From contig NZ_CP109442.1 in the NCBI RefSeq assembly GCF_036227205.1, positions 1 to 64,000 of the forward strand: 64,000 bases of DNA. Direction: 5' to 3'. The position numbers were made by a program, and so were the translations under genes. Origin of the DNA: Amycolatopsis sp. NBC_01480 (lineage in GTDB: Bacteria > Actinomycetota > Actinomycetes > Mycobacteriales > Pseudonocardiaceae). This document shows positions 56,442 to 64,000 of this stretch, piece by piece; position 1 is the first letter of the stretch; every line of letters begins with the position of its first letter. The notes beneath the pieces were generated by a model, which was not told the DNA's origin, searched no databases, and saw only the letters and a program-made list of their open reading frames with translations.

Positions 56442-57427
56442 CCACCTTGCCCCTGAACGACGCCCACCGCCTCGTCCTGGCCGCCACGACCCAGGCCGGG
56501 CACACCCCGGACGAGGCCGCCGTCATCGCCGAACACCTGCTCGACTGCGAACTGCGCGGGCTGACGTTCGGCGGGCTCGCCCGCGCACTGTCCATTGTGG
56601 AAAGGATGCGCGCCGCCGCCGGGGCTCCGCAGCCGATCCGGGTGCTCGAGGAGACCCCGGTTTCGGCCACCCTCGACGGCGGCGACCAGGTGGGTTACCT
56701 CGTCGGCATGCGGGCGCTGGACCTGGCGGTGGAAAAGGCCCGCGCGCACGGAATGGCCGTCGTCGGCGCCCGCAACACCTGGTACACCGGTATGTTCTCC
56801 TACTACCTGGAGAAGGCCGCCGCCGCCGGGCTCGCCGGTATGATCGCGGGCAGCGGGCCCGCCGTCGTCGCCCCGCAGGGCGGCACCGAGGGCAGGTTCG
56901 GCACCAACCCGATCGCGTTCGGATTCCCCGCTTCGCCGACGCCGGTCATCTGGGACATCGGCACCTCCGCGGTGATGTACGGCGACGTGGTGCTGAAAGC
57001 GCGGCTCGGCGAGCAACTCGAGGAGGACCAGGCGTTCGACGCTTCCGGGGCGCCCACCCTCGACGCGGCAGCGGCCCTGGGCGGCGCGTTCGGCGTGTGG
57101 GGCGGGCACAAGGGTTCCGGGCTGGCCATGGTGGTGCAGCTGCTCGGCATGATGAGCGGCGCGGCCGCGGCCCCGCCGGGCATCTCCGACTGCGGGTTCT
57201 TCGTGCTGCTGGTCGATCCGGCCACGCTCACCGACCCGGACGACTACCGCCGCCGCGTCAGCGAGTACGCCGCGTCGATCCGGGCGACCCGGCCCGTGGA
57301 AGGGGGCCCCGCCGTCCGCGTGCCGTTCGACCGGTCCGCCGCTTGCCGCGAAGAGGCGTTGCGGCGCGGCACGATCGACGTTCCGGACACGGTGGTCGCG
57401 GCCCTGCGGAAGACCGCGAATGAGTGA
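56438..57427 (+). CDS. Ldh-family NAD(P)H-dependent oxidoreductase
   Basis: A 329-residue malate/L-lactate (AllD/ComC/DpkA-like) dehydrogenase, a fold unrelated to classical lactate dehydrogenases. GMAVVGARNTWYTGMFSYYL carries the region where other members have a catalytic His (here asparagine-threonine-tryptophan follows, so the residue differs), and FGTNPIAFGFPASPTPVIWD and GGHKGSGLAMVVQLLGMMSG are diagnostic. It would interconvert a 2-hydroxy and a 2-oxo acid. ATGA overlap with the transporter; it overlaps the next gene by eight bases. Confidence 0.85.
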   Translation: MTTLPLNDAHRLVLAATTQAGHTPDEAAVIAEHLLDCELRGLTFGGLARALSIVERMRAAAGAPQPIRVLEETPVSATLDGGDQVGYLVGMRALDLAVEKARAHGMAVVGARNTWYTGMFSYYLEKAAAAGLAGMIAGSGPAVVAPQGGTEGRFGTNPIAFGFPASPTPVIWDIGTSAVMYGDVVLKARLGEQLEEDQAFDASGAPTLDAAAALGGAFGVWGGHKGSGLAMVVQLLGMMSGAAAAPPGISDCGFFVLLVDPATLTDPDDYRRRVSEYAASIRATRPVEGGPAVRVPFDRSAACREEALRRGTIDVPDTVVAALRKTANE

Positions 57428-57893
57428 CCGCGCGGGCGACTTCCGGATCGGCCCGTCGTCGTCGGGACGGCTGCTGTGCGGCGGCTGCGCCCCGGACGAC
57501 CGGTGCCGCCTCGGCATCGAGGTCGCGCACGCCGGGGAAGTCGCGACGACGTTCGACGTCGTCTGCCCTCGGCACTGGTGCGGTGGTCCCGAGGTCGCCC
57601 ACGGCGGCTGGACCGCGGCGGTGTTCGACGACGTGCTGAACACAGTCGCCCTGCGCCGCGAAGCCCGGCTGGTCACGAAATCGCTCCATATCTCCTACCA
57701 CCGCCCGGTTCCGGTCGAACGGCCGCTGACGGTGACGGCGCGGATCGACAGTCACGCGGGCCGTCGCTGGGACGTCTCCGCACAGATGACCCTCGCGCAC
57801 GGCACCGTCGCATTGGCCGCCGCCAGCGCGGAACTCCGCACCCGGCGGCCTGATCACTTCGCCAGGCATCAGGCCTGGCTGGCACACGATTAA
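57420..57893 (+). CDS. Hotdog-fold thioesterase (PaaI-like)
   Basis: A 157-residue hotdog protein. The central segment EVAHGGWTAAVFDDVLNTVA corresponds to the PaaI/4HBT motif (HGG...DD) that positions the catalytic acid, and SLHISYHRPVPVERPLTVTA the following strand pair. It likely hydrolyses an acyl-CoA of this pathway or rescues dead-end thioesters. An N-terminal CGGCAPDD stretch recalls a small cysteine-containing extension. It overlaps the Ldh gene by eight bases and precedes the LLM gene by ten. Confidence 0.82.
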   Translation: MSDRAGDFRIGPSSSGRLLCGGCAPDDRCRLGIEVAHAGEVATTFDVVCPRHWCGGPEVAHGGWTAAVFDDVLNTVALRREARLVTKSLHISYHRPVPVERPLTVTARIDSHAGRRWDVSAQMTLAHGTVALAAASAELRTRRPDHFARHQAWLAHD

Positions 57894-57903
57894 GGAGGAC
57901 CTG

Positions 57904-58926
57904 ATGGTCGAATTCTTCACCGGGCTGCAGCCCCTCGAAGCGGGCGAAACCACCCCGGACGCCCTGCTCGCGCGAGTCCGGGAGCTGGACCGTTCCGAGG
58001 TGATCGACCGCGTTCTGGTCGGGTATTCCTCGACCTGGCCGCACAATCACGCGACCGCGCCGTTCGCCCTCGCGCTCACCGAGAAGTTCTCGCCGATCGT
58101 CGCGCACCGCCCGGGCGTCATGCCGCCGGCGGCCGCCGCGCGCTACTTCGCCACGCTCGACGTGCTAGCCCGCGGGAGGCTCGCGATCAACGTGGTCGTC
58201 GGCGGTTCCGACAAGGACCTGCGCCGCGAATCCGACGATCTCCCCAAGGCCGAGCGCTACCGGCGCGCGGTCGAATACCTCGACGTCGTCCGGCGCACCT
58301 GGACCTCGCCCGAACAGTTCGATCACCACGGCGAGTACTACACGGCCGAGGCGGTGAAGATCCTGACCAAGCCGGTGCAGGGACAGGTGCCGATCTTCAT
58401 GGGCGGCGAGAGCGACGACGCGGTCGACTTCGGTGCCCGCCACGCCGACCTGTACATGCTGTGGGGCGAGCCGTTCGCGGGCACGAAGGAACGCATCGAC
58501 CGCATCCGCGCCGCCGCCGAGCGGTACGGCCGGAAGATGCGGTTCTCCTTGAGCCTGCGCCTGTTCCTCGGCGACACCGACGACGACGCCTGGGCCCAAG
58601 CTCGCGCGGCGGAGCGGCAGATCGCCGAAGCCTCCGGGAAGTTCCTGCGCTCGTCGTCCACCGACACCTCGGTCGGCAGGCAGCGGGCGCTCGCGCTGAC
58701 CGACGAGGAACTGCACGACGACTGCTTCTGGACCGGGCTGACCAAACTGCTGGGCGGTTTCGCCAACTCGCAGGCACTGGTCGGCACCCAGGAGCGCATC
58801 CTGAACACGTTGGGCCCCTATCGTGACCTCGGGGTCGACGCGTTCCTCGTGACCACCGGCGCCGAAGCGGCCTGGGACCCGGCCCTGGAGGGATTCCTCG
58901 CCCGGGCGAAGAAGGAGCTGGCATGA
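57904..58926 (+). CDS. LLM-class flavin-dependent monooxygenase (SsuD-like)
   Basis: A 340-residue luciferase-like monooxygenase. STWPHNHATAPFALALTEKF, HRPGVMPPAAAARYFATLDV and RLAINVVVGGSDKDLRRESD resemble alkanesulfonate monooxygenase SsuD and its relatives, which use FMNH2 from a partner reductase, here the product of 54619-55095. YRRAVEYLDVVRRTW and GEYYTAEAV follow the family order. AAGGAGG precedes the ATG and the stop overlaps the ligase start (ATGA). A sulfonate, ether or dialkyl substrate is possible; not determinable. Confidence 0.9.
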   Translation: MVEFFTGLQPLEAGETTPDALLARVRELDRSEVIDRVLVGYSSTWPHNHATAPFALALTEKFSPIVAHRPGVMPPAAAARYFATLDVLARGRLAINVVVGGSDKDLRRESDDLPKAERYRRAVEYLDVVRRTWTSPEQFDHHGEYYTAEAVKILTKPVQGQVPIFMGGESDDAVDFGARHADLYMLWGEPFAGTKERIDRIRAAAERYGRKMRFSLSLRLFLGDTDDDAWAQARAAERQIAEASGKFLRSSSTDTSVGRQRALALTDEELHDDCFWTGLTKLLGGFANSQALVGTQERILNTLGPYRDLGVDAFLVTTGAEAAWDPALEGFLARAKKELA

Positions 58927-60539
58927 CGCGTTCGGTCCCTCGATCCGAAGACCTCGAGGCGGAGACCGTCAGCGGGCTGATCGCCGAGCGGGCACGGCAG
59001 CACCCGGACCAACCCGCGCTCGTGGTCGACGGAGCCGAGCTGACCTACGGCGAGCTGGACCTGGCGGTCTCGCAGGTCGCACGCGGTCTGCTCGCCACCG
59101 GCGCCGCGCCGGGCGACTCGGTCGGCATTCTCCTGCCCAACCGCGCCGAATATCTGCTCGCCTGGTTCGGCGCCGCCCGCGCCGGGCTCGTCGAGGTCCC
59201 GGTCAACACCGCCTACAAAGGACAGTTCCTCGACCACGCGCTGCGCAGCACCGACGTCCGGATCCTGGTCACCGAGCCCGCGCTGCTCGGCCTCGTCGCC
59301 GACCTCCCGGAACTGCCGGACGCGCTGACCACCGTCGTCGTGCTCGACGAAGCCGCGCCCGGCCGCACGCCGCCGGGAGTGCGGGTGCTGGGCTGGCCCG
59401 AATTGCTCGCCTCCGGCGACCCAACCCGCGAGCTTCCCGCAGTCGGCCCGGCTGATCCGGTCGCGGTCATGCTCACCTCGGGCACCACCGGACGCAGCAA
59501 GGGAGTCGTCTACCCGAACCGCATGCAGGTCGTCGCGGCCAAGGAATGCACGCAGCAGATGGGCACCACCGCCGATGAGCGGCTGTACACCTGCCTTCCG
59601 CTGTTTCACGGCGCGGCCCAGGTCAACATCACCCTGCACGGGCTGTTCGCCGGTGCCACCGTGGTGCTCGGCCGCCGGTTCTCCGCGAGCCGGTTCTGGG
59701 ACGAGATCCGGGCCGGCGGAGTAACCCAGTTCAACGCGCTCGGCTCGATCCTGCCGGTGCTGCTGGCCCAGCCCCCGTCCGAACGCGACCGCGACCACCG
59801 GGTCAAGCGAGTGTTCGCCGCGCCCGCTCCGCCGCAGGTGCTGGAGCCGTTCGAGGAACGGTTCGGAATCCACCTCGTGGAAGGCTACGGGCTCACCGAA
59901 ATCAAGAACGTCCTCTACAACCCGTTGGCCGCGCGCAAGATCGGCTCGATCGGCGTGGCCACGGCGTCGTCGATCCTCGAAGTCCACGACGAGTCCGGGA
60001 ACCGCGCGGCGCCCGGGCAAGCCGGGGAGATCGTGTACCGGCCGCGCGAGGCGAACATCATGTTCTCCGGCTACCGCGGCGAACCCGAGGCCACCCTCGC
60101 GACGATGAACGACCTCTGGTGGCACACCGGCGACCTCGGCTACACCGACGAGGACGGGTACTTCTACTTCATCGACCGCAAGAAGGACGCCCTGCGCCGG
60201 CGCGGCGAGAACATCTCCTCGCACGAGGTCGAATCGGTCCTGCTCGCCTACCCGGGCGTGGTCGCGGCGGCGGCGGTCGCCACGCCGTCGGAGCTGGGCG
60301 AGGACGAGGTCCTCGCCGTGCTGCAGCTGGAATCCGGGCGGAGGCCGGACTTCGCGGAGCTGTTCGCGCACTGCGACCGGGCCCTGCCGCACTTCATGGT
60401 CCCCCGCTACTACCGCGCGCTCGACCAGTTGCCCGTCACCCCGACCGGCAAGGTCCGCAAGACCGACCTGCGCGGCCAAGGCCGGGGCGAGGCGTGGGAC
60501 GCACAGGCCGCCGGACTCGCCCCGACCCGCCATGTCTGA
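58923..60539 (+). CDS. AMP-forming acyl-CoA synthetase
   Basis: A 538-residue ANL-superfamily ligase, near the crotonobetaine/carnitine-CoA ligase group. The P-loop-like motif is MLTSGTTGRSKGVVYPN (about residues 183-199), then YGLTEIKN, WWHTGDLGYTDEDGYFYFID, RKKDALRRRGENIS and the C-terminal catalytic Lys in PTGKVRKTDL. It activates a carboxylic acid as its CoA thioester. It overlaps the LLM gene (ATGA) and the lyase gene (eight bases), so all are co-translated. Confidence 0.9.
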   Translation: MTRSVPRSEDLEAETVSGLIAERARQHPDQPALVVDGAELTYGELDLAVSQVARGLLATGAAPGDSVGILLPNRAEYLLAWFGAARAGLVEVPVNTAYKGQFLDHALRSTDVRILVTEPALLGLVADLPELPDALTTVVVLDEAAPGRTPPGVRVLGWPELLASGDPTRELPAVGPADPVAVMLTSGTTGRSKGVVYPNRMQVVAAKECTQQMGTTADERLYTCLPLFHGAAQVNITLHGLFAGATVVLGRRFSASRFWDEIRAGGVTQFNALGSILPVLLAQPPSERDRDHRVKRVFAAPAPPQVLEPFEERFGIHLVEGYGLTEIKNVLYNPLAARKIGSIGVATASSILEVHDESGNRAAPGQAGEIVYRPREANIMFSGYRGEPEATLATMNDLWWHTGDLGYTDEDGYFYFIDRKKDALRRRGENISSHEVESVLLAYPGVVAAAAVATPSELGEDEVLAVLQLESGRRPDFAELFAHCDRALPHFMVPRYYRALDQLPVTPTGKVRKTDLRGQGRGEAWDAQAAGLAPTRHV

Positions 60540-61461
60540 GCGGAAGGCGGTGCGCATCCGCGAAATCGCGCCACGCCTGACGTTCCAGGACCACATTGTG
60601 CCGACCGAGGTCAAGGTCGAGCTTGTGCAGCGGCTCGTCGACGCCGGGGTCCGCGCGTTCGAGCTGTCTTCGTTCGTGCGTCCCGACCTGATCAAGGGAC
60701 TCGCCGACGCCGAGGAAGTTTTCGCGGCTGTGCTTCGCACCCCAGGCCTGCATCTCGGCTGCTGCGTCGGCAACGTCCGAGGCCTGGCCCGCGCGGTCGA
60801 CGCGGGCGCGGACAGCGCGTCGTTCCTTCTTTCGGCAGACGAAGATTTCGCCCGCGCCAACATCGGACACTCCACAATAGACTCTCTGACCGAACTCCAA
60901 CGCCTGGCCGCTTACGCCGCCGACCACCGCATCCAGCTCGGCACCTACGTGATCTTCGCCTGGGGCGGCCCGACCGGACCCGCCCGCGGCGCGGACGAAC
61001 TGGAACCGCTGGCCCGCCGGCTTCTCGACCTCGGCGTGGACCGGTGGATTCTCGCCGACTCGTCCGGTTACGCGGCCCCGCCGCAGATCCGCAACCTCGT
61101 TTCCGCCGCACTCGCGCACATACCGGCGGAAAACCTCACCGTGCAGATCCACGACGCCCGCGGCATGGGCCTGGCCGCCCTGCTGCCCCTGCTCGACCTC
61201 GGCGTGCGAAACATCGACACCGCGCTCGCCGGCAGCGGCGGGCACCCGGCCATGCCGGGCGCGCAGGGCGGTGGGATCTGCACCGAGGACGCCGTCCAGC
61301 TGCTCGAATTGTCCGATGTGGACACCGGCATCGACCTGCCGCGCCTGATCGCGGCCGCGAACTGGCTCGTGGACGAATTAGGCGTGCCCGGCAAAGGTTC
61401 CGTCCGGCGCACCGGACCGGTGCCGGACCGCCCCGGGCAGCCGCTCGCCTTCCGCTGGTGA
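60532..61461 (+). CDS. HMG-CoA lyase-like protein with altered active site
   Basis: A 309-residue TIM-barrel protein of the HMGL group (FELSSFVRPDLIKGLADAEE matches the family). Three hallmark positions differ: the PRDG motif is APRLTF (R15, L16 in place of Asp), HFHD is QIHD (Q205, H207), and the catalytic Cys loop GLGGCP is GSGGHP (H238). The retained Arg, one His and the barrel suggest a retro-aldol or Claisen cleavage of a different CoA ester, or a different mechanism. It directly follows the acyl-CoA ligase, so its substrate is probably that ligase's product after oxidation. Confidence 0.82.
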   Translation: MSERKAVRIREIAPRLTFQDHIVPTEVKVELVQRLVDAGVRAFELSSFVRPDLIKGLADAEEVFAAVLRTPGLHLGCCVGNVRGLARAVDAGADSASFLLSADEDFARANIGHSTIDSLTELQRLAAYAADHRIQLGTYVIFAWGGPTGPARGADELEPLARRLLDLGVDRWILADSSGYAAPPQIRNLVSAALAHIPAENLTVQIHDARGMGLAALLPLLDLGVRNIDTALAGSGGHPAMPGAQGGGICTEDAVQLLELSDVDTGIDLPRLIAAANWLVDELGVPGKGSVRRTGPVPDRPGQPLAFRW

Positions 61462-61511
61462 ACCGGGATCTTCTCCCGCAACCGATCATCGCAACCGGTC
61501 AAGGAGGACCA

Positions 61512-62960
61512 GTGCCGAACATTGTCGTCGCCGGAGCGGGCCTGACGGGGCTCGCCGCCGCGATCTCCGCCCGCGAAGCCGGAGCGGACGTCGTCCTGCT
61601 GGAGAAGGGCAGCCGTGCCGACGTAGGCGGGAACGCCGCGTTTTCCGGCGGGCTGTTCCTGTTCTGCTACGACGGCGCGGAAGACCTCACCTCGATCACC
61701 CAGGATTTCGAACCCGGCATGCACGCCGAGGAAATCGTCGCACCGCCCTACACCCGCGAGGCCTACGCAGCCGAACTGACGGCGATGAGCGACGGCCAGG
61801 CCGACCCGAAACTGGTGGCAGCGCTCGCGGAACGCTCGCTGGACACCGTGCGGTGGCTGTCTGAGAAAGGAGTGCGCTTCACCTTCAACCGGACAGTCGG
61901 CGCACAGGTACGGGACGGCGTGCTGCACATCCCGCCCGGGCAGATCCTGACCAGCACGGGCGAAGGGATGTCGCGCGGGTTCGAGGTGATCAAGCCGCTG
62001 TTGCGGTACGCCGAGCAGATCGTCGTCGAACTGCGCTGGTCCACCCCGCTCGTCGACGTCGTCCGCGAAGGCGAGCGAGTCACCGGCGCGCGGACCCCCG
62101 ATGGAGTGCTTCCGGCGGACGCGGTGGTGATCGCCAGCGGCGGATTCCAGGCCAGCCGCGAGTCGCGGCTCCGGCATCTGGGTCCGCAATGGGAGGAGGT
62201 GAAACTGCGCGGCACCCGCCAGGCGACCGGCGACGGGATCGCGGCGGCGTTGCGGGCCGGGGCCGGTCCGGCCGGAGTGTGGTCGAGCTGTCACTCCGCC
62301 GCCGTGGACCCGACCATGCCCGCCCCGGAGCGCAGCGAGGCGTCGCCACCGTTCCCACTGCACGGGTTCTGGCTCGGGGTGCTCGTCAACCGGGACGGCG
62401 AGCGGTTCGTCGACGAGGGGCCCGGCCCGTGGGTGAAGAACTATTCGAAGATGGGCAAGGCGATCATGGGCCAGCCCGGCCGCGAAGCGTACGAGATCTT
62501 CGACCAGCGTACTGCGGCGCGCGTGGCGGACGAGTTCGCCGGGGCCGCGGTCCCGGTCAGCGCGCCGACGCTGCCCGCGCTCGCCGAGTGCATCGGCGTG
62601 CCCGCCGAGGCGCTGGTCCGCGCGGTAGAGGAATTCAACCGCGCCTGCCGGGAAGACGGGAGCACGCACGGTATCGAGCCGGCCAAATCGCACTGGGCCG
62701 TCCCGCTGGACCGGCCGCCGTTCGTCGCCTACCACGCGGTGGCCGGGCTGACGTTCACGTTCGGCGGCGTGCAAATCGACCCCGACGGACGCGCTTTGGC
62801 TTCCGACGGCGCGCCCGTGCCCGGGCTGTACGCGGCGGGCGAGGCCACTGGCGGCCTGTTCTACGGCGACTATCCCGGCGGCGCCGCACTGATGCGGGCG
62901 GCGGTGTTCGGCCGTTCGGCAGGCCGCACTGCCGTGACCGAGGCTCTTCAGCGCGGCTGA
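61512..62960 (+). CDS. FAD-dependent fumarate reductase/ketosteroid dehydrogenase-family protein
   Basis: A 482-residue flavoprotein. NIVVAGAGLTGLAAAISARE at the start binds FAD, VVIASGGFQASRE and HAVAGLTFTFGGVQIDPDGR, then GLYAAGEATGGLFYGDYPGG, are typical of the FrdA/tricarballylate-dehydrogenase/KstD group. It would introduce or reduce a C=C bond next to a carbonyl. Start GTG at 61512 is preceded by AAGGAGGA. Soluble, without signal peptide. It is the last gene of the plus-strand catabolic unit, 50 bp after the lyase, and overlaps the convergent PrpD-like gene by 13 bp. Confidence 0.87.
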   Translation: MPNIVVAGAGLTGLAAAISAREAGADVVLLEKGSRADVGGNAAFSGGLFLFCYDGAEDLTSITQDFEPGMHAEEIVAPPYTREAYAAELTAMSDGQADPKLVAALAERSLDTVRWLSEKGVRFTFNRTVGAQVRDGVLHIPPGQILTSTGEGMSRGFEVIKPLLRYAEQIVVELRWSTPLVDVVREGERVTGARTPDGVLPADAVVIASGGFQASRESRLRHLGPQWEEVKLRGTRQATGDGIAAALRAGAGPAGVWSSCHSAAVDPTMPAPERSEASPPFPLHGFWLGVLVNRDGERFVDEGPGPWVKNYSKMGKAIMGQPGREAYEIFDQRTAARVADEFAGAAVPVSAPTLPALAECIGVPAEALVRAVEEFNRACREDGSTHGIEPAKSHWAVPLDRPPFVAYHAVAGLTFTFGGVQIDPDGRALASDGAPVPGLYAAGEATGGLFYGDYPGGAALMRAAVFGRSAGRTAVTEALQRG

Positions 62961-64000
62961 AGAGCGCGCAGCAGGCCGGACGCGGACGGAGTCCGGTCGA
63001 GCCGATCGACGACACGAGGATCGCCTCGCTGCCAGCCCGGCCGTAAACCCGGTCCGCGGCCGCATGAAACCGCCGGACCATCTCGGCGACGGTCATCGAC
63101 GGGAAGGTGTCCTGTTCGGCGACGAGCACTCGTCCGTCGTCGAGCAGGACACGCACCCAGGACCCGTTGCGGGCCGGAAATCGCGCCGTCAGCCCGGGGT
63201 CCGCGACCAGCCGGGAGTGGGCAGCGAGCCATTTCGCCTGGGGATCGGCCGGGTTTCGCCAGTTCCGGTCGAGAATTCCGCCGGACGCCAGCACCGACGC
63301 CACGCTGAACTGCACGCTCAGCTGCGCGGCCACGACATCGGAGATCGGCCCGCTGTTGTCGCAGCCGGGATACCGGACTGCCCGCTCAGCGAGCCCGATG
63401 CGGACGGATTCGACGCGGGCCGGATCGGGACGGTGCCGCCGCCCGATCTCCTCGGCGAGCTGGCAGGGCCCCTGCACGTAGATGCAGGCTGGCACGGGCT
63501 TGTGCACGATGTCGCGGATCGCGAAGCCAGGTCCGCCGGCGAGCCGGTGCGCCCGGTCCCGGGCGCCGAAAGCAGCGAGCAGTCCCGCCTCCCCGTCGAC
63601 CGCCCCGCCGGACGCGGTCAACCCGGCGGCCGCCAGCAAAGCCGACTCGACTCCGGTCCGCGCAGCCATCGCCGAATGCAGCACATGCTCCTGCGTGGCG
63701 GCCCGCGCCCAGTGGTTGAGGCCGCACGCCGCGTTGGCCGCCATGCCGAGCGCTGCCCGGGTCGCGGCCTCGTCGAGAGCGAGCAGGTGGGCGCACGCGG
63801 GCGCCAGCCGCGACGGGGCCGAGCACACCGGTGGGCCGGAAGGTCGCGGCCACTTCGGACGTGCTCATCGCCGAGCCGACGCGGCACATCACCTCGTAAC
63901 CGACCACCGCCGCGGGCAGCACACGCCCGCCGGACACCTCGTGCTGCCCGGCCAAGGCCAGCAGCGCGGGGAAGATCACCATGCCGGGATGCGACGAACT
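62948..64000 (-). pseudogene. MmgE/PrpD-family protein, frameshifted and partial
   Basis: Homologue of 2-methylcitrate dehydratase PrpD, continuing beyond the window's right edge. The frame at the edge gives AAVVGYEVMCRVGSAMSTSE and FRPTGVLG; after a shift near 63830 it continues as LALDEAATRAALGMAANAAC, GGPGFAIRDIVHKPVPACIY and TFPSMTVAEMVRRFHAAADR; after a second shift near 63015 it ends VDRLDRTPSASGLL, stop at 62948. The convergent flavoprotein gene overlaps its end. Two frame changes make it either decayed or affected by sequence error. If functional it would dehydrate a hydroxy tricarboxylate or similar acid. Confidence 0.75.

Noticed and set aside
58818..60875. 685-residue minus-strand ORF
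   Set aside because: Antisense to the acyl-CoA ligase, which has all catalytic motifs; the antisense translation has none.
61068..63065. 665-residue minus-strand ORF
   Set aside because: Antisense to the flavoprotein and the lyase end; only its last part coincides with the PrpD-like gene, in another frame.

Overview
The window looks like chromosomal DNA of a high-GC actinomycete, most plausibly a Pseudonocardiaceae member such as Amycolatopsis. This rests on strongly G/C-ending codons, GTG starts with ATGA/GTGA stop-start overlaps, a WhiB protein, an F420/deazaflavin-type nitroreductase, a zinc-ribbon/XRE/TPR regulator, and an actinobacterial carotenoid operon. Genus is inference. I see no rRNA, tRNA or CRISPR.

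Layout. 0-7.6 kb: short-chain dehydrogenases (SDRs), a MarR regulator, an NmrA-like reductase, hemerythrin, a DDN-like protein, an alpha/beta hydrolase and a carboxymuconolactone-decarboxylase-like protein. 7.6-8.8 kb is decayed DNA with an SDR fragment. 8.8-16.3 kb: two mirror-image modules, each TetR regulator + CocE/NonD hydrolase + a member of an unrecognised protein family, meeting around a decayed IS5-type transposase. 16.3-26.6 kb: an eight-gene, mostly overlapping catabolic operon (SnoaL-like, acyl-CoA-dehydrogenase-like flavin monooxygenase, MDR oxidoreductase, MhpA-like hydroxylase, cupin, DUF3500, FAH-family hydrolase, CoA transferase III), a divergent GntR regulator, and a flavin reductase fused to an IclR-type sensor domain. 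26.7-29.2 kb: catechol ortho-cleavage genes (catB with a frameshift, catA, catC) behind a LysR remnant. Together 16-29 kb reads as peripheral hydroxylation of an aromatic compound feeding ring cleavage.

29.2-43.4 kb is a patchwork: intact genes (Nudix hydrolase, XRE regulator, secreted GH2 beta-galactosidase, AI-2E-type transporter, SRPBCC protein) alternate with broken ones (alpha/beta hydrolase, AraC-like sensor, zinc-dependent dehydrogenase end, TMEM175-like channel, DinB and BTAD fragments, YjhG/YagF dehydratase fragment, DUF1295 protein, WhiB). 43.8-51.3 kb: a carotenoid cluster (Rieske protein divergent from crtE-crtI-crtB-crtYc-crtYd-methyltransferase-crtU) with stop-start overlaps at almost every junction, predicted to make a cyclic, possibly aromatic carotenoid. 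51.4-52.4 kb: two truncated genes joined head to head (GH12 glucanase and multicopper oxidase ends).

52.7-64 kb: a MarR regulator and ribAB on the minus strand, divergent from flavin reductase, MFS transporter, Ldh-type dehydrogenase, hotdog thioesterase, LLM flavin monooxygenase, acyl-CoA ligase, HMGL-like lyase and a FAD fumarate-reductase-like protein, followed by a convergent, broken MmgE/PrpD gene running off the window. Palindromes with the core AGCATGCT flank marR and lie upstream of ribAB, suggesting one regulon coupling flavin supply to a flavin-dependent catabolic route whose substrate I cannot name.

Several genes carry apparent single-base frameshifts (catB, alpha/beta hydrolase, TMEM175-like, DUF1295, whiB, PrpD); whether this is decay or sequence error cannot be decided from the sequence alone.
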